DNA of 64,000 nt from CAVWDI01 sp963753725 (GTDB lineage: Bacteria; Chloroflexota; Anaerolineae; Anaerolineales; UBA4823). A program made the position numbers and the translations under genes. Shown one piece after another: positions 44,913 to 53,128 of the stretch. The DNA lies in assembly GCA_963753725.1 (NCBI GenBank), contig CAVWDI010000009.1, positions 62,001 to 126,000 on the forward strand, in the 5' to 3' direction. The number at the start of each line of letters is the position of its first letter. The stretch's first letter is position 1. The notes below the pieces were generated by a model. The model made no database searches and was not told the DNA's origin. It saw only the letters and a program-made list of their open reading frames with translations.

Positions 44913-45785
44913 TTACTCGTAGATAATGTCCTCACCAGTGATTATCATTCGCCGGCGGCGGTAAGCCCAACACATATAGGAGACCGACACGAAATAGCTG
45001 GCAGGCAGGCGGTGCAGGCTGGTGATTTTAGTTCCCAATACGGTTGTCTCTCCGCCGAATCCCATCGGTCCGATGCCTAGCTGGTTGGCTTCGTCGGTCA
45101 AGCGCTGCTCTAACTGCGCCAGGTCCTGGTCCGGATTTACTGCGTCCATTTTGTTGAAAAGCGCCTCTTTCGAAGCCAGGAAAGACGAACCGCGGTCACC
45201 GCCGATGGCGATGCCCAGTATCCCAGGAGCGCAGCCTTTGCCCTGGGCTTTATAGACCGCATCCAGCGCGACTCTGCGCACCCCCTCCAGATCACGACCG
45301 GCAGATAGGCTGGCGTTAGGAAGCGCGTACTGCGCGCCTACGTTTTCACAGCCCCCGCCTTTAAGCATTAAATCAATCCTCAGCTGATCGCCTTCGACTT
45401 CATGAAAGTGGATGGATGGGAAATGGTGGTCACCCAGGTTATTTCCGGTGTTTTTCCCGGTAATGGAATGTACCGAATTCGGGCGCAGATAGGCTTTTTC
45501 GGTTGCAGTTACGACTGCTCGTTCGATATTGTTTTTTAATTGGAGCGTACTCCAACCTAAAGGATTCTCGACATGAAAGATGGGTGTGCCAGTATCCTGG
45601 CAGATGGGGGTGGAATTTTCGCGTGCCAGTTCGACATTGGTTAAGATGGTCTCCAGCGCGCCCCGGGCAGCCGAACCTGGTTCTTCATTTTCCAGGGCGT
45701 TTCTCAATGATTCTTCAACATCCTGGGGCAGATCGGTTGCTGCCAGTCTGACCAGTTCAAGAATGGGTTCTGTAATATCATGCAT
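44913..45785 (-). CDS. Class I fumarate hydratase, alpha (N-terminal) subunit
   Basis: This is the iron-sulfur cluster-binding subunit of the two-subunit class I fumarase. The three cluster cysteines are visible in order: PICQDTGTPIF, LKGGGCENVG and GKGCAPGILGIAIGGDRG. The C-terminal GIGPMGFGGETTVLG is typical. Length 290 residues is standard. A GGAG lies 6 bases before the ATG at 45785. The beta subunit gene follows 101 bases downstream on the same strand, a gap larger than usual and without an obvious terminator. The TCA step it catalyses could work in either direction in an anaerobe with KorDABC. Confidence 0.92.
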   Translation of the reverse strand: MHDITEPILELVRLAATDLPQDVEESLRNALENEEPGSAARGALETILTNVELARENSTPICQDTGTPIFHVENPLGWSTLQLKNNIERAVVTATEKAYLRPNSVHSITGKNTGNNLGDHHFPSIHFHEVEGDQLRIDLMLKGGGCENVGAQYALPNASLSAGRDLEGVRRVALDAVYKAQGKGCAPGILGIAIGGDRGSSFLASKEALFNKMDAVNPDQDLAQLEQRLTDEANQLGIGPMGFGGETTVLGTKITSLHRLPASYFVSVSYMCWAYRRRRMIITGEDIIYE

Positions 45786-46158
45786 GGTGTACTCCGGTTT
45801 GTGGGTTGATGATCAGATTAATCATATTTTAGAAGACAGGTATCTTTCTCCGTAAGAGACGCGTTGCAGCATCTAACCTGCCTGTTTATCTATACTGTAG
45901 ATTGTAAGACAAATTGCCAATTTGTCCAACATATTTCGGGAAAAAACAGCATGAAAATGGTCCTCATTTTCCATACAATAGCATTTATCTTCTTAGAGCT
46001 TTTTTCATCTTTAATATTGCGCCTTTCAATTTTCTTATTTCAGATGCAGCAGGTTAATGGTATATTATTTAATAAGGGAGTTGGTCGTGTTTTGCCATTT
46101 TATTAAATCGGTCTTTGGAAGGGGATAACGGATAACTAATCATATACAGGAGTTAATG
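45786..46158. other. Intergenic region between fumarase and bactofilin-like gene
   Basis: This 373-base AT-rich divergent spacer has no gene or repeat. A weak plus-strand promoter may be TTTCAG (46038-46043), 17 bases, TATATT (46061-46066). Confidence 0.45.
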
Positions 46159-47514
46159 ATGAAAAATAAGAAAAGAATGTTATACGTGTTCGTCAGCGCA
46201 TTTGTTTTGGGCATCTTCGCGCTTAGCTTTGCTGTACCTGTTGGCGCTTTCGAATTCAAAGGAGGGGATGTGATCGTCGTAGAAAGCGGCGAAGTGATCG
46301 AGGATGATCTGTATGTAGGCGCAGCGACGGTTGAGATAAATGGAACCATCAAAGGCGACCTGATCGCATTTGGGAGCAATATTACCATCGGCTCGGACGG
46401 CATTATCGAAGAGGATCTGATCGCTGCCGGCCAATCGGTTGTCATCAATGGAAAGGTGAAGGACGACGCACGAATAGCGGGAGCAGTACTCACCCTGGGT
46501 GATAAGGGTAAGGTGGGGGATGACCTGGTGGGGACTGGCTACAGCCTGGAAACCAAACCCGCCAGCCAGATTGGCGGCGACCTGCTCTTTATGGGCGCGC
46601 AAGCACTGCTTGGGGGGGGTGTCCAGGGTGATGTACAGGTAAATTCCGGGGGAGTGGAGCTCAATGGACAGATTGCAGGTGACGCTGAAATTGAGGTCGG
46701 CGCTCCCGGTGATGTTGCCCCGTTTTCACCATTCCAATTTATACCAAATATGCCGGCTGTACCAGTTATCGCGGGTGGTTTGACCATTGGTCCCGATACG
46801 GTAATTGAAGGGGACATGGTTTACAAATCCCCCGAAAAGGCGGAAGTACCCTCCTGGGCAGTCAGCGGTGAGGTTGACTTTGAAGAAGTAGAAAAGGTTG
46901 AGGTTGACGAGGGCAGAGAACCCGAACCAACGACTGGCGAGAGGGTTTGGAAATGGTTTTTGGGCAATTTGAGGAGATTGATCAGCCTGCTGATTGTAGG
47001 ATTGCTGGTGGTGTGGCTGCTGCCTAATTTTATCGAACAGGCAACTGCGCAGCTGCAGGCTAAACCCTGGCCGAGCCTGGGTTGGGGTGTGCTGGTTTAC
47101 TTTGGTTTCTATTTCCTGGTCATGGTGATCTTGATACTGACCATGATATTAACCGTGTTGTTCGCTGTCCTTACTTTGGCTAGTGTGGCATGGCTGATCT
47201 TCGGCATTGGAATCGTGACGATAATAAATTTGATTCTTGCGTTCGTGATCGCTACGGCTTTCTTGACCAAGATCATTATCAGTTATCTGGTTGGACGTCT
47301 GATACTGGAACGCTTAAAGCCAGAATGGGGTTTGAGTATATTCTGGTCCTTTATCCTTGGTGTGATAATTTTCGTGATCCTGACCTCGGTTCCATATGTA
47401 GGATGGATCGTCAATCTGGCGGTTATCTTCTTTGGATTAGGGGCCCTGCTGCTGCTTGGAAAAGACCGTTTTATTAAAACGGAGGCTTCCGAAGTGAAAA
47501 AATCTGCTAAATGA
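46159..47514 (+). CDS. Bactofilin-like polymer-forming membrane protein
   Basis: A signal peptide (LYVFVSAFVLGIFALSFAVPVGA) leads into about 200 residues of short repeats such as NGTIKGDLIAFGSNITIG and NGKVKDDARIAGAVLTLG. These form the right-handed beta-helix of bactofilin-type cytoskeletal proteins. A linker follows, and then at least four transmembrane helices (SLLIVGLLVVWLLPNF, VLVYFGFYFLVMVILILTMIL, ILAFVIATAFL, FILGVIIFVILTSVPYVGWIV). A secreted beta-helix tethered to a membrane domain differs from cytoplasmic bactofilins. ATG 46159 is preferred because AGGAG lies 6 bases before it; ATG 46156 is directly upstream. Confidence 0.8.
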   Translation: MKNKKRMLYVFVSAFVLGIFALSFAVPVGAFEFKGGDVIVVESGEVIEDDLYVGAATVEINGTIKGDLIAFGSNITIGSDGIIEEDLIAAGQSVVINGKVKDDARIAGAVLTLGDKGKVGDDLVGTGYSLETKPASQIGGDLLFMGAQALLGGGVQGDVQVNSGGVELNGQIAGDAEIEVGAPGDVAPFSPFQFIPNMPAVPVIAGGLTIGPDTVIEGDMVYKSPEKAEVPSWAVSGEVDFEEVEKVEVDEGREPEPTTGERVWKWFLGNLRRLISLLIVGLLVVWLLPNFIEQATAQLQAKPWPSLGWGVLVYFGFYFLVMVILILTMILTVLFAVLTLASVAWLIFGIGIVTIINLILAFVIATAFLTKIIISYLVGRLILERLKPEWGLSIFWSFILGVIIFVILTSVPYVGWIVNLAVIFFGLGALLLLGKDRFIKTEASEVKKSAK

Positions 47515-47570
47515 TGTATGGAATCACTTTCAGATCCGTATTAATTCAGATGTAGTATAATGATTTTGAC

Positions 47571-47615
47571 GCCGCGGGCCTGCCCCCCTCAGGTCCGTGG
47601 TGTCACTTTTTAAAA
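47571..47615 (+). terminator. Terminator after the bactofilin-like gene
   Basis: CCGCGGGCCTG pairs with CAGGTCCGTGG across a short C-rich loop, with two G-U wobbles, and TCACTTTTT follows. It separates the gene from the next plus-strand signals. Confidence 0.75.
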
Positions 47616-47636
47616 ATTTAAGGTTAATAAATATTG

Positions 47637-47664
47637 CATTAACCAGAATTTAATGTATAATAAG
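47637..47664 (+). promoter_or_regulatory. Plus-strand promoter with no assigned gene
   Basis: TTGCAT (47635-47640), a 16-base spacer and consensus TATAAT (47657-47662) look like a promoter. It points into the 3' end of korC, with a small open reading frame at 47729. Confidence 0.55.
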
Positions 47665-47728
47665 GTTCGCTTTTTTGAACAATAATAATTTAATATTACA
47701 CACTACTCATTCTCTCGTGGGAGGAGAA

Positions 47729-47779
47729 ATGATCTGGAACGGGTGCCGGTCAGTCAGGTGGCACCCGCTCCGACTTTAA
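47729..47779 (+). CDS. Possible 16-residue open reading frame with strong ribosome-binding site
   Basis: A GGGAGGAG sequence at 47719-47726 precedes an ATG whose frame reads MIWNGCRSVRWHPLRL and stops at 47777-47779. It overlaps the 3' end of korC on the other strand and an 8-bp hairpin (47740-47747 with 47760-47767). It could be a small protein, a leader peptide or a chance match; support is only the promoter and binding site. Confidence 0.25.
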   Translation: MIWNGCRSVRWHPLRL

Positions 47780-48307
47780 GAATAAAGAACCCTCACGCAA
47801 AGCCTGGTAGTTCATCTCAAGCAGGTCTCGGTGGTGGTCAGGGATGTGGTTATCGAGTCCGGTTTCAATCTGCTCGATGGTTAACACTGGCAATTTTGAG
47901 AGGAGCGCCCCCAACATAACCATATTCGTCAGTCGTTTATTTCCAAGAGATTTAGCAATCTCGTTGGCCGGGATTTTTATAGCCTGCAGATCACTGCGCT
48001 TTAATTCCCGGTTGATCAATGAAGAATTGACAACCAAAACGCCTCCGGATTTGACCATCGGTTCGTATTTGTCTAATGACGGCAGGTTGAAGACCAAAAC
48101 TGCAGTCGGGTTGCGTACGGATGGTGATCCGATTTCCTCATCAGCGATGATCACGGTGCAGTTTGCGGTGCCGCCGCGCATTTCTGGTCCATAAGACGGT
48201 ATCCAGGTCACCTCAAATCCGCAGTCCATAGCGGTATAAGCCAGCAGTTGTCCCCCGAATAATACTCCTTGACCTCCAAAACCAGCCAGAATGATTTCAG
48301 TTTGCAT
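47750..48307 (-). CDS. korC: 2-oxoacid:ferredoxin oxidoreductase gamma subunit
   Basis: This subunit belongs to the 2-oxoglutarate (or branched-chain 2-oxoacid) ferredoxin oxidoreductase that forms acyl-CoA and reduced ferredoxin. The 185-residue protein has the gamma-domain signature FGGQGVLFGGQLLAYTAMD, GPEMRGGTANCTVIIADEEIGSP and NPTAVLVFNLPSLDKYEP. It is the last gene of the korDABC operon, following korB by 25 bases. Its 3' end overlaps a hairpin that may end the transcript. Confidence 0.9.
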   Translation of the reverse strand: MQTEIILAGFGGQGVLFGGQLLAYTAMDCGFEVTWIPSYGPEMRGGTANCTVIIADEEIGSPSVRNPTAVLVFNLPSLDKYEPMVKSGGVLVVNSSLINRELKRSDLQAIKIPANEIAKSLGNKRLTNMVMLGALLSKLPVLTIEQIETGLDNHIPDHHRDLLEMNYQALREGSLFLKSERVPPD

Positions 48308-48332
48308 TTTTACCTTTTATTTTGGTTGAAAT

Positions 48333-49109
48333 TCAGATTTTTAATCCAGCCACGCTACCCGCAATTTTATAATCACCCAACGGAAAAACAGGGATCATGT
48401 GTTCTTTTATCCAAACCAGTGCTTCGCTGGGGGACATGCCCCAATTGATGGGACAGCTGGATAATAATTCCACCATGCTGAAACCCAATTCATGTTTTTG
48501 AACTTCGAATGCCGTTCGAATAGCTTTTTTCGCTTTACGGATATGGTTTGGATCGTGTAAACTGCGTCGAACGGAATAACTGGTGCCGTCTAAATTGGCC
48601 AGGACTTCCGCCATGCGGATTGGAAAACCAGTTTGTTCGACATCGCGGCCGGCTGGAGAAGAAGTTGTTTTCTGACCCGGCAGAGTTGTGGGAGCCATCT
48701 GGCCACCGGTCATCCCGTATATGGCGTTGTTGATAAATACCACCGTCAGGTTTTCCCCTCTGGCCGCAGCATGCATAATTTCAGCCATGCCAATTGAAGC
48801 CAGGTCACCATCGCCCTGATAGGTGAATACATACCTGTTGGGCAGCAGTCTTTTTATTCCGGTCGCCATGGCAGGCGCCCGTCCGTGAGCGGCTTCAACG
48901 AAATCACAATTAAAGTAGTTATAGGCAAATACCGAACAACCGACCGGGGCAACGCCGATCGTCTGCTCGCGAATTTCCATCTCATCCAGCACTTCGGCGA
49001 TAAGACGGTGGGCTACCCCGTGCGTGCATCCAGGGCAGTAGTGAGTGGTAACATCGGTTAATGCCTCCGGTCGCGAGTACACCAGTTGTACTGATGCAGG
49101 TACATCCAT
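48333..49109 (-). CDS. korB: 2-oxoacid:ferredoxin oxidoreductase beta subunit (TPP-binding)
   Basis: The beta subunit binds thiamine diphosphate and a 4Fe-4S cluster. Cysteines of the cluster are in CPGCTHG and GVAPVGCS, and the TPP motif runs from YQGDGDLASIGMAEIMHAA to FINNAIYGMTGGQ. Length is 258 residues. It sits between korA (upstream by 15 bases) and korC in the operon. Substrate preference (2-oxoglutarate or 2-oxoisovalerate) is not certain from the sequence; the gene order D-A-B-C is common to both types. Confidence 0.9.
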   Translation of the reverse strand: MDVPASVQLVYSRPEALTDVTTHYCPGCTHGVAHRLIAEVLDEMEIREQTIGVAPVGCSVFAYNYFNCDFVEAAHGRAPAMATGIKRLLPNRYVFTYQGDGDLASIGMAEIMHAAARGENLTVVFINNAIYGMTGGQMAPTTLPGQKTTSSPAGRDVEQTGFPIRMAEVLANLDGTSYSVRRSLHDPNHIRKAKKAIRTAFEVQKHELGFSMVELLSSCPINWGMSPSEALVWIKEHMIPVFPLGDYKIAGSVAGLKI

Positions 49110-49124
49110 TCGTAATCCTCCATT

Positions 49125-50240
49125 CTAGTTTAAGGCTTCTTTTAATCGCTTTACCCAGCTCAGGCGGGGATCGCTGACGATCTTTAACCTGCTTTTCGTC
49201 ATGCGGCGGATTTCATCCAATATCTCTTCAGGATAAGGCACCACGCCGCCCAGGCGCCCGTAAAACTCGACAGGAACCTGTCCGTTCACCGCCCGCTGTA
49301 CATCATTCAGCATCTGGCCTGTGTTCATCTCTACCACCAGAAATGCGCTCGCTTGACTTGCGAGGGTTTTTATTTCTTGTGTAGGGAAGGGGCTGACGGT
49401 TATTGGACGCAGTAAACCGACAGGTATACCTTCCGCTCTGGCGGCGCGTACAGCCGAAAACGCTACCCGTCCGGCAGTGCCATATCCGATCACGACATAC
49501 TCCGCATCCTCCAGGAAATACTCCCGGTACCTGACCTCGTTTTTCTGGATCAGGTTCCATCGATCTAATAAACGCAGGTTGGTAATTTCCTCCTGGTCAG
49601 CCTCCATGTATATTGAAGATAATATGCGTCTTTCTCTGCCATCCGCTCCCCGAACAGCCCAATCAGGATAACTGCTTTTGACCGGTCTCATAGGAGGTAA
49701 TTCCGCCGGTTCCATCATCTGCCCGATATTTCCGTCCGCCATGACTATCACAATCGCGCGGTATTGTTCTGCCAGGTCAAATGCCAACACAGTCAGGTCG
49801 ATAGCTTCCTGTACGCTGGAAGGCGCCAGAACGATGGAGAAATAATCTCCGTGGCCTCCGCCGTGCACCATCTGGTTGTAATCGCCTTGCGATGGGGCGA
49901 TATTTCCCAAGCCTGGTCCGCCTCTCACCACATCCACCAGTACAACCGGCAGTTCGGTGCCTGCGATGTAGGAGATTCCTTCCATCATAAGACTAACGCC
50001 AGGGCTTGATGAAGAACTCATAACCCTGGCGCCTGTGCAAGCAGCTCCGTATACCATATTAATTGCGGCTACCTCACTCTCCGCTTGTAGGAAAGGTCTA
50101 CCCAGTTCCGGCATACGGTGTGACATCCACTCGAGTAATTCCGTTTGAGGCGTTATCGGGTAACCGAAATAGGCTTCCAAACCTGCCCGGATGGAGGCTT
50201 CTGCAATGGCGATATTACCCTTTAATAGTTCGCGTGGCAC
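49125..50240 (-). CDS. korA: 2-oxoacid:ferredoxin oxidoreductase alpha subunit
   Basis: The alpha subunit supplies the pyrimidine-binding and CoA-related parts of the enzyme. Motifs are LLKGNIAIAEASIRAGLEAYFGYPITPQTELLEWM at the start, VMSSSSSPGVSLMMEGISYIAGTELPVVLVDVVRGGPGLG, and GYGTAGRVAFSAVRAARAEGIPVGLLRPITVSPFP. Length 371 residues matches KorA/VorB. It follows korD by 10 bases and precedes korB by 15. With fumarase nearby it supports 2-oxoacid oxidation or a reductive TCA segment in an anaerobe. Confidence 0.92.
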   Translation of the reverse strand: MPRELLKGNIAIAEASIRAGLEAYFGYPITPQTELLEWMSHRMPELGRPFLQAESEVAAINMVYGAACTGARVMSSSSSPGVSLMMEGISYIAGTELPVVLVDVVRGGPGLGNIAPSQGDYNQMVHGGGHGDYFSIVLAPSSVQEAIDLTVLAFDLAEQYRAIVIVMADGNIGQMMEPAELPPMRPVKSSYPDWAVRGADGRERRILSSIYMEADQEEITNLRLLDRWNLIQKNEVRYREYFLEDAEYVVIGYGTAGRVAFSAVRAARAEGIPVGLLRPITVSPFPTQEIKTLASQASAFLVVEMNTGQMLNDVQRAVNGQVPVEFYGRLGGVVPYPEEILDEIRRMTKSRLKIVSDPRLSWVKRLKEALN

Positions 50241-50250
50241 TGAACACCTC

Positions 50251-50510
50251 CTATGCTGATATTTCCGCGGCAGCTGGCTGCCTTGTTTTTATGGGTTTTT
50301 CTCTGTATACCGTAATTGCGACTTCAGGGCAAACGATAGCGCAGATTGCGCATCCTGTGCAGCCTTCCTCTTTAAGTACGCAGGGTGGTAACCTCTTGAT
50401 GTTAGATGTCCTTTGTCCATGCCCAATACATCCTGGGGACAAGCGAAAACACACAACTCACAACCTTTGCAATAATGCGGATCGACTTCAATCCAACCCT
50501 TCGCGGGCAT
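50251..50510 (-). CDS. korD: 4Fe-4S ferredoxin-type subunit of 2-oxoacid oxidoreductase (one frameshift)
   Basis: The delta subunit carries two 4Fe-4S clusters. The first binding site is in YCKGCELCVFACPQDVL and the second in EGCTGCAICAIVCPEVAI. The frame breaks at an A-run in the coding strand (plus-strand 50371-50373): one missing base separates the two halves, and adding it gives YLKEEGCTGCAICAIVCPE. The start at 50510 follows AGGAGG. It is the first gene of the operon. Length after correction is about 86 residues. Confidence 0.85.
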
Positions 50511-50700
50511 ATAACCTCCTCGTTTTTGATATTTATACAAACATATTATCAGGTTTTTGAGTCCTGTTTACCAGTAATAACTGTCATATTTTCACCATAC
50601 AAAAATCCAATAAAGGTGAAAGGTTGTTGATATGAGCAGCGATTATTGGAATCATGTATTAATTATGCGTATAGCATTTTAATTATCGGAGATTTATTAA

Positions 50701-52040
50701 TCAAGGTGTTGGGGTTAAAGTCACAGCAGGCGCGGCTTTCATCTCTAAAATGGCGTTTAAGATATCGTCGTGCGCGCTCTGCAGCGCTTCCTGAGCTGTG
50801 CTTGAACCGCTAAAAATTGATCTGAGAGCCAGGTCCAGGGGCAGTTGGTATACTTCCCATTCGGGGGATACCGGGTATGCCGCTCCGCTCGACATGGCTG
50901 ATATGGCTTTGCTCATCAATGTCCCGGTGATAGGATCGGTTAAGATAATGTCCCTCGCTGAGGGCACCAGACCCATTTCAGCAATTCGGGTCTGGGCATC
51001 TGTGGAGATAAAGTGCCTCATAAAATTCTGGGCTGCACGCAGGCGGTCGCCGCTGGTACTGCTGTTCAAATACATGTTTTCGGGCAGCACATACCCGGAG
51101 AGGCTGAAATCGTTGTATTGTGGCCAACGGTCGATCACCAGAACTCTCGGCTCCTATGGCTTCCGATAACTCTCGAATTCCTCCAATTCCCTTCGACGAT
51201 TATTCCCACTTTACCTTGTTTAAATAGATCTACATCCTGGTCAGTGAAATAATCTGTGGGACCAACTTGCTTATAACGGTCCAGCAATTCGATCCACTCA
51301 AGACCTTTTTCATTATTAAATGTGGGCAGCCCTTCGGCATCCATCATTTGTCCGCCAATTCCCTCTAAATTTGCCCCTGAATAAAGGAGACTCCTATCCA
51401 GCATAGCGCCTATCTGGTCCCCTTTGGTGGCGGAATTTGCATTGTAAACCAGCTGATCGAAAGATACCGCCGAATCTGGAATGATATTACGGTTGCGGAA
51501 TAGTACCGTCCCTCGAATGGAGTACGGCAGCCCGATCAATTTGTCGTTAATTTTGGCTGCATTCAAGGCTGGTTGATTGAGCTTTTCTAATGATTGAGCA
51601 TCGAAAATGCCCGTTAAATCGGAGATATATCCAGCGTCGTATAGACCGGGAGCCCAATCCGCTGGTCCCAGAAGTAAGTCCGGGGCGCTGCCTTCAACTG
51701 CTGCCATCTCAAAGCGCGTTCGCAGGTTGTCTATGGGGATATACAATACATCAAAATAAACATTTGGGTACTGAGCGCTGAATTCTTTGATAATTTGGTC
51801 CAGCACGGGAACTTCCAATTCGTTCCATGAATGCCATATTCTGACTGTACCCTGAATTACAACCGGAGTAGGGGTTATTGTAGCAGTAGGAAGAATTGTG
51901 GGCTGCGGGAGGGTTGGGATTACGACTGCAGTAGTTGGGGCTTCGGTAGGCAAAAATTGGCTGCATCCAGCGATCACCAAAGCCGGAATTAGTAAAGCGG
52001 CGATTATTAGTAGGGAAGATCGAGTGATCAATTTATTCAT
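50701..52040 (-). CDS. Family 1 extracellular solute-binding lipoprotein (two frame breaks)
   Basis: A signal peptide with lipobox VIAGC leads into a Thr/Pro linker (PTEAPTTAVVIPTLPQPTIL) and a family 1 solute-binding fold (GTVRIWHSWNELEVPVLDQIIKEFSAQYPNVYFDVLYI, EGSAPDLLLGPADWAPGLYDAGYI). The frame breaks between 51135 and 51170; removing one A (AGGAATTCG) and one T (AGTTCTGG) restores EGNWR...ELSEAIGAESLVIDRWPQ. The C-terminal part ends in a TPTP tail. Corrected length is about 445 residues. It is divergent from the aldolase gene, with no permease nearby. Confidence 0.82.
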
Positions 52041-52161
52041 CAAGATACCTGCTGCCGAAAATGGTTTGAATCGTTCACTTATAAATATAACCTTCGATTT
52101 TTTTATTGAAACCACATTTTCCACGGATAATAGTCATTTTATTATAAATCCCCAAATCCAT

Positions 52162-52167
52162 TATAAT
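52162..52167 (+). promoter_or_regulatory. -10 element of the aldolase gene, leaderless
   Basis: A consensus TATAAT (52162-52167) ends exactly 7 bases before the ATG at 52175, with no Shine-Dalgarno sequence between. The -35 region (TTATTA at 17 bases) is weak. Confidence 0.55.
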
Positions 52168-52174
52168 CTGCCCC

Positions 52175-53089
52175 ATGACAAATACAAAGGTTATTAAAGG
52201 TGTATTCGCCGCTGCGCTGACACCGTTGAATTCTGATTATTCCCCTTCTTTGGAGAATATCCCACTATATTTAGATTTTCTTGCCGGTCGCGGATGTCAT
52301 GGGTCGTTAATTTTAGGCACAACCGGGGAAGGTCCTTCCTTCGCTTTTGAGGAAAGGATATCGATCATGCGGGCAGCGATGAGGGTGCGAGAGGCGCACC
52401 CGAAGTTTCAACTCCTGGTTGGGACAGGCACTCCCAGTCTGGAGGAGACGATCAACTTGACCAGGGCGGCTTTTGAAATTGGGATGGATGGGGTGGTTGT
52501 TCTCCCGCCATATTATTACCGTACAGCGGAAGATGAGGGGTTAATAAAATGGTATGAATCCCTGTTGCAGCGCGCAGTACCTGAAGGCGCGGCTTTATTT
52601 GGCTATCATATTCCGGCTGTTTCGGGGGTACCGCTTTCGATTGACCTGCTCTCCAGATTAATCGATGCTTTCCCCAGTAAATTCGCCGGTATTAAGGATT
52701 CTTCTGGCGATCCTGATCATGCAAAAACCCTGGGTGGAAAATTCGGAAATGACCTGGCAGTATTTACAGGCAATGACCGCTTATTCAGTTTAGCCCTGGA
52801 AAACAATGCAGTGGGTTGTATCACAGCCCTGGCGAACCTGTTTTCCCCTCAACTGCGGGAATTATGGCAGGCTTACCAACAGGGGGAGGAACTTGAACTC
52901 ATCCAGGAGCGTTTGAGCAAAGGTCGGGCGATTATTGACAATTACCCACCGGCGCCGTCGTTATTAAAATATCTTGTTTCTGAGTTGTATGAGTTTGACC
53001 GTTGGCCGGTCAGACCGCCATTAGTGCCTTTACCGGATCGCTTAACGAACGCAGTGCTACAGGATGCTGCTTCATTAGACATCACTTAA
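52175..53089 (+). CDS. Dihydrodipicolinate synthase / N-acetylneuraminate lyase family protein
   Basis: This 304-residue class I aldolase has the usual TIM-barrel motifs: GVFAAALTPLN, GTTGEGPSFAFEERISIM, the catalytic tyrosine in LFGYHIPAVSG and the Schiff-base lysine in FAGIKDSSGD. It could be a dihydrodipicolinate synthase, a sialic-acid lyase or a 2-keto-3-deoxy-gluconate aldolase; the C-terminal part (LPDRLTNAVLQDA) does not decide. It stands apart from other lysine genes and near sugar-binding proteins, so a sugar-acid aldolase is a fair alternative. Confidence 0.88.
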   Translation: MTNTKVIKGVFAAALTPLNSDYSPSLENIPLYLDFLAGRGCHGSLILGTTGEGPSFAFEERISIMRAAMRVREAHPKFQLLVGTGTPSLEETINLTRAAFEIGMDGVVVLPPYYYRTAEDEGLIKWYESLLQRAVPEGAALFGYHIPAVSGVPLSIDLLSRLIDAFPSKFAGIKDSSGDPDHAKTLGGKFGNDLAVFTGNDRLFSLALENNAVGCITALANLFSPQLRELWQAYQQGEELELIQERLSKGRAIIDNYPPAPSLLKYLVSELYEFDRWPVRPPLVPLPDRLTNAVLQDAASLDIT

Positions 53090-53128
53090 ATCCCGAAGCG
53101 CTGATTTTCCGATTGGTACATAAATAAA

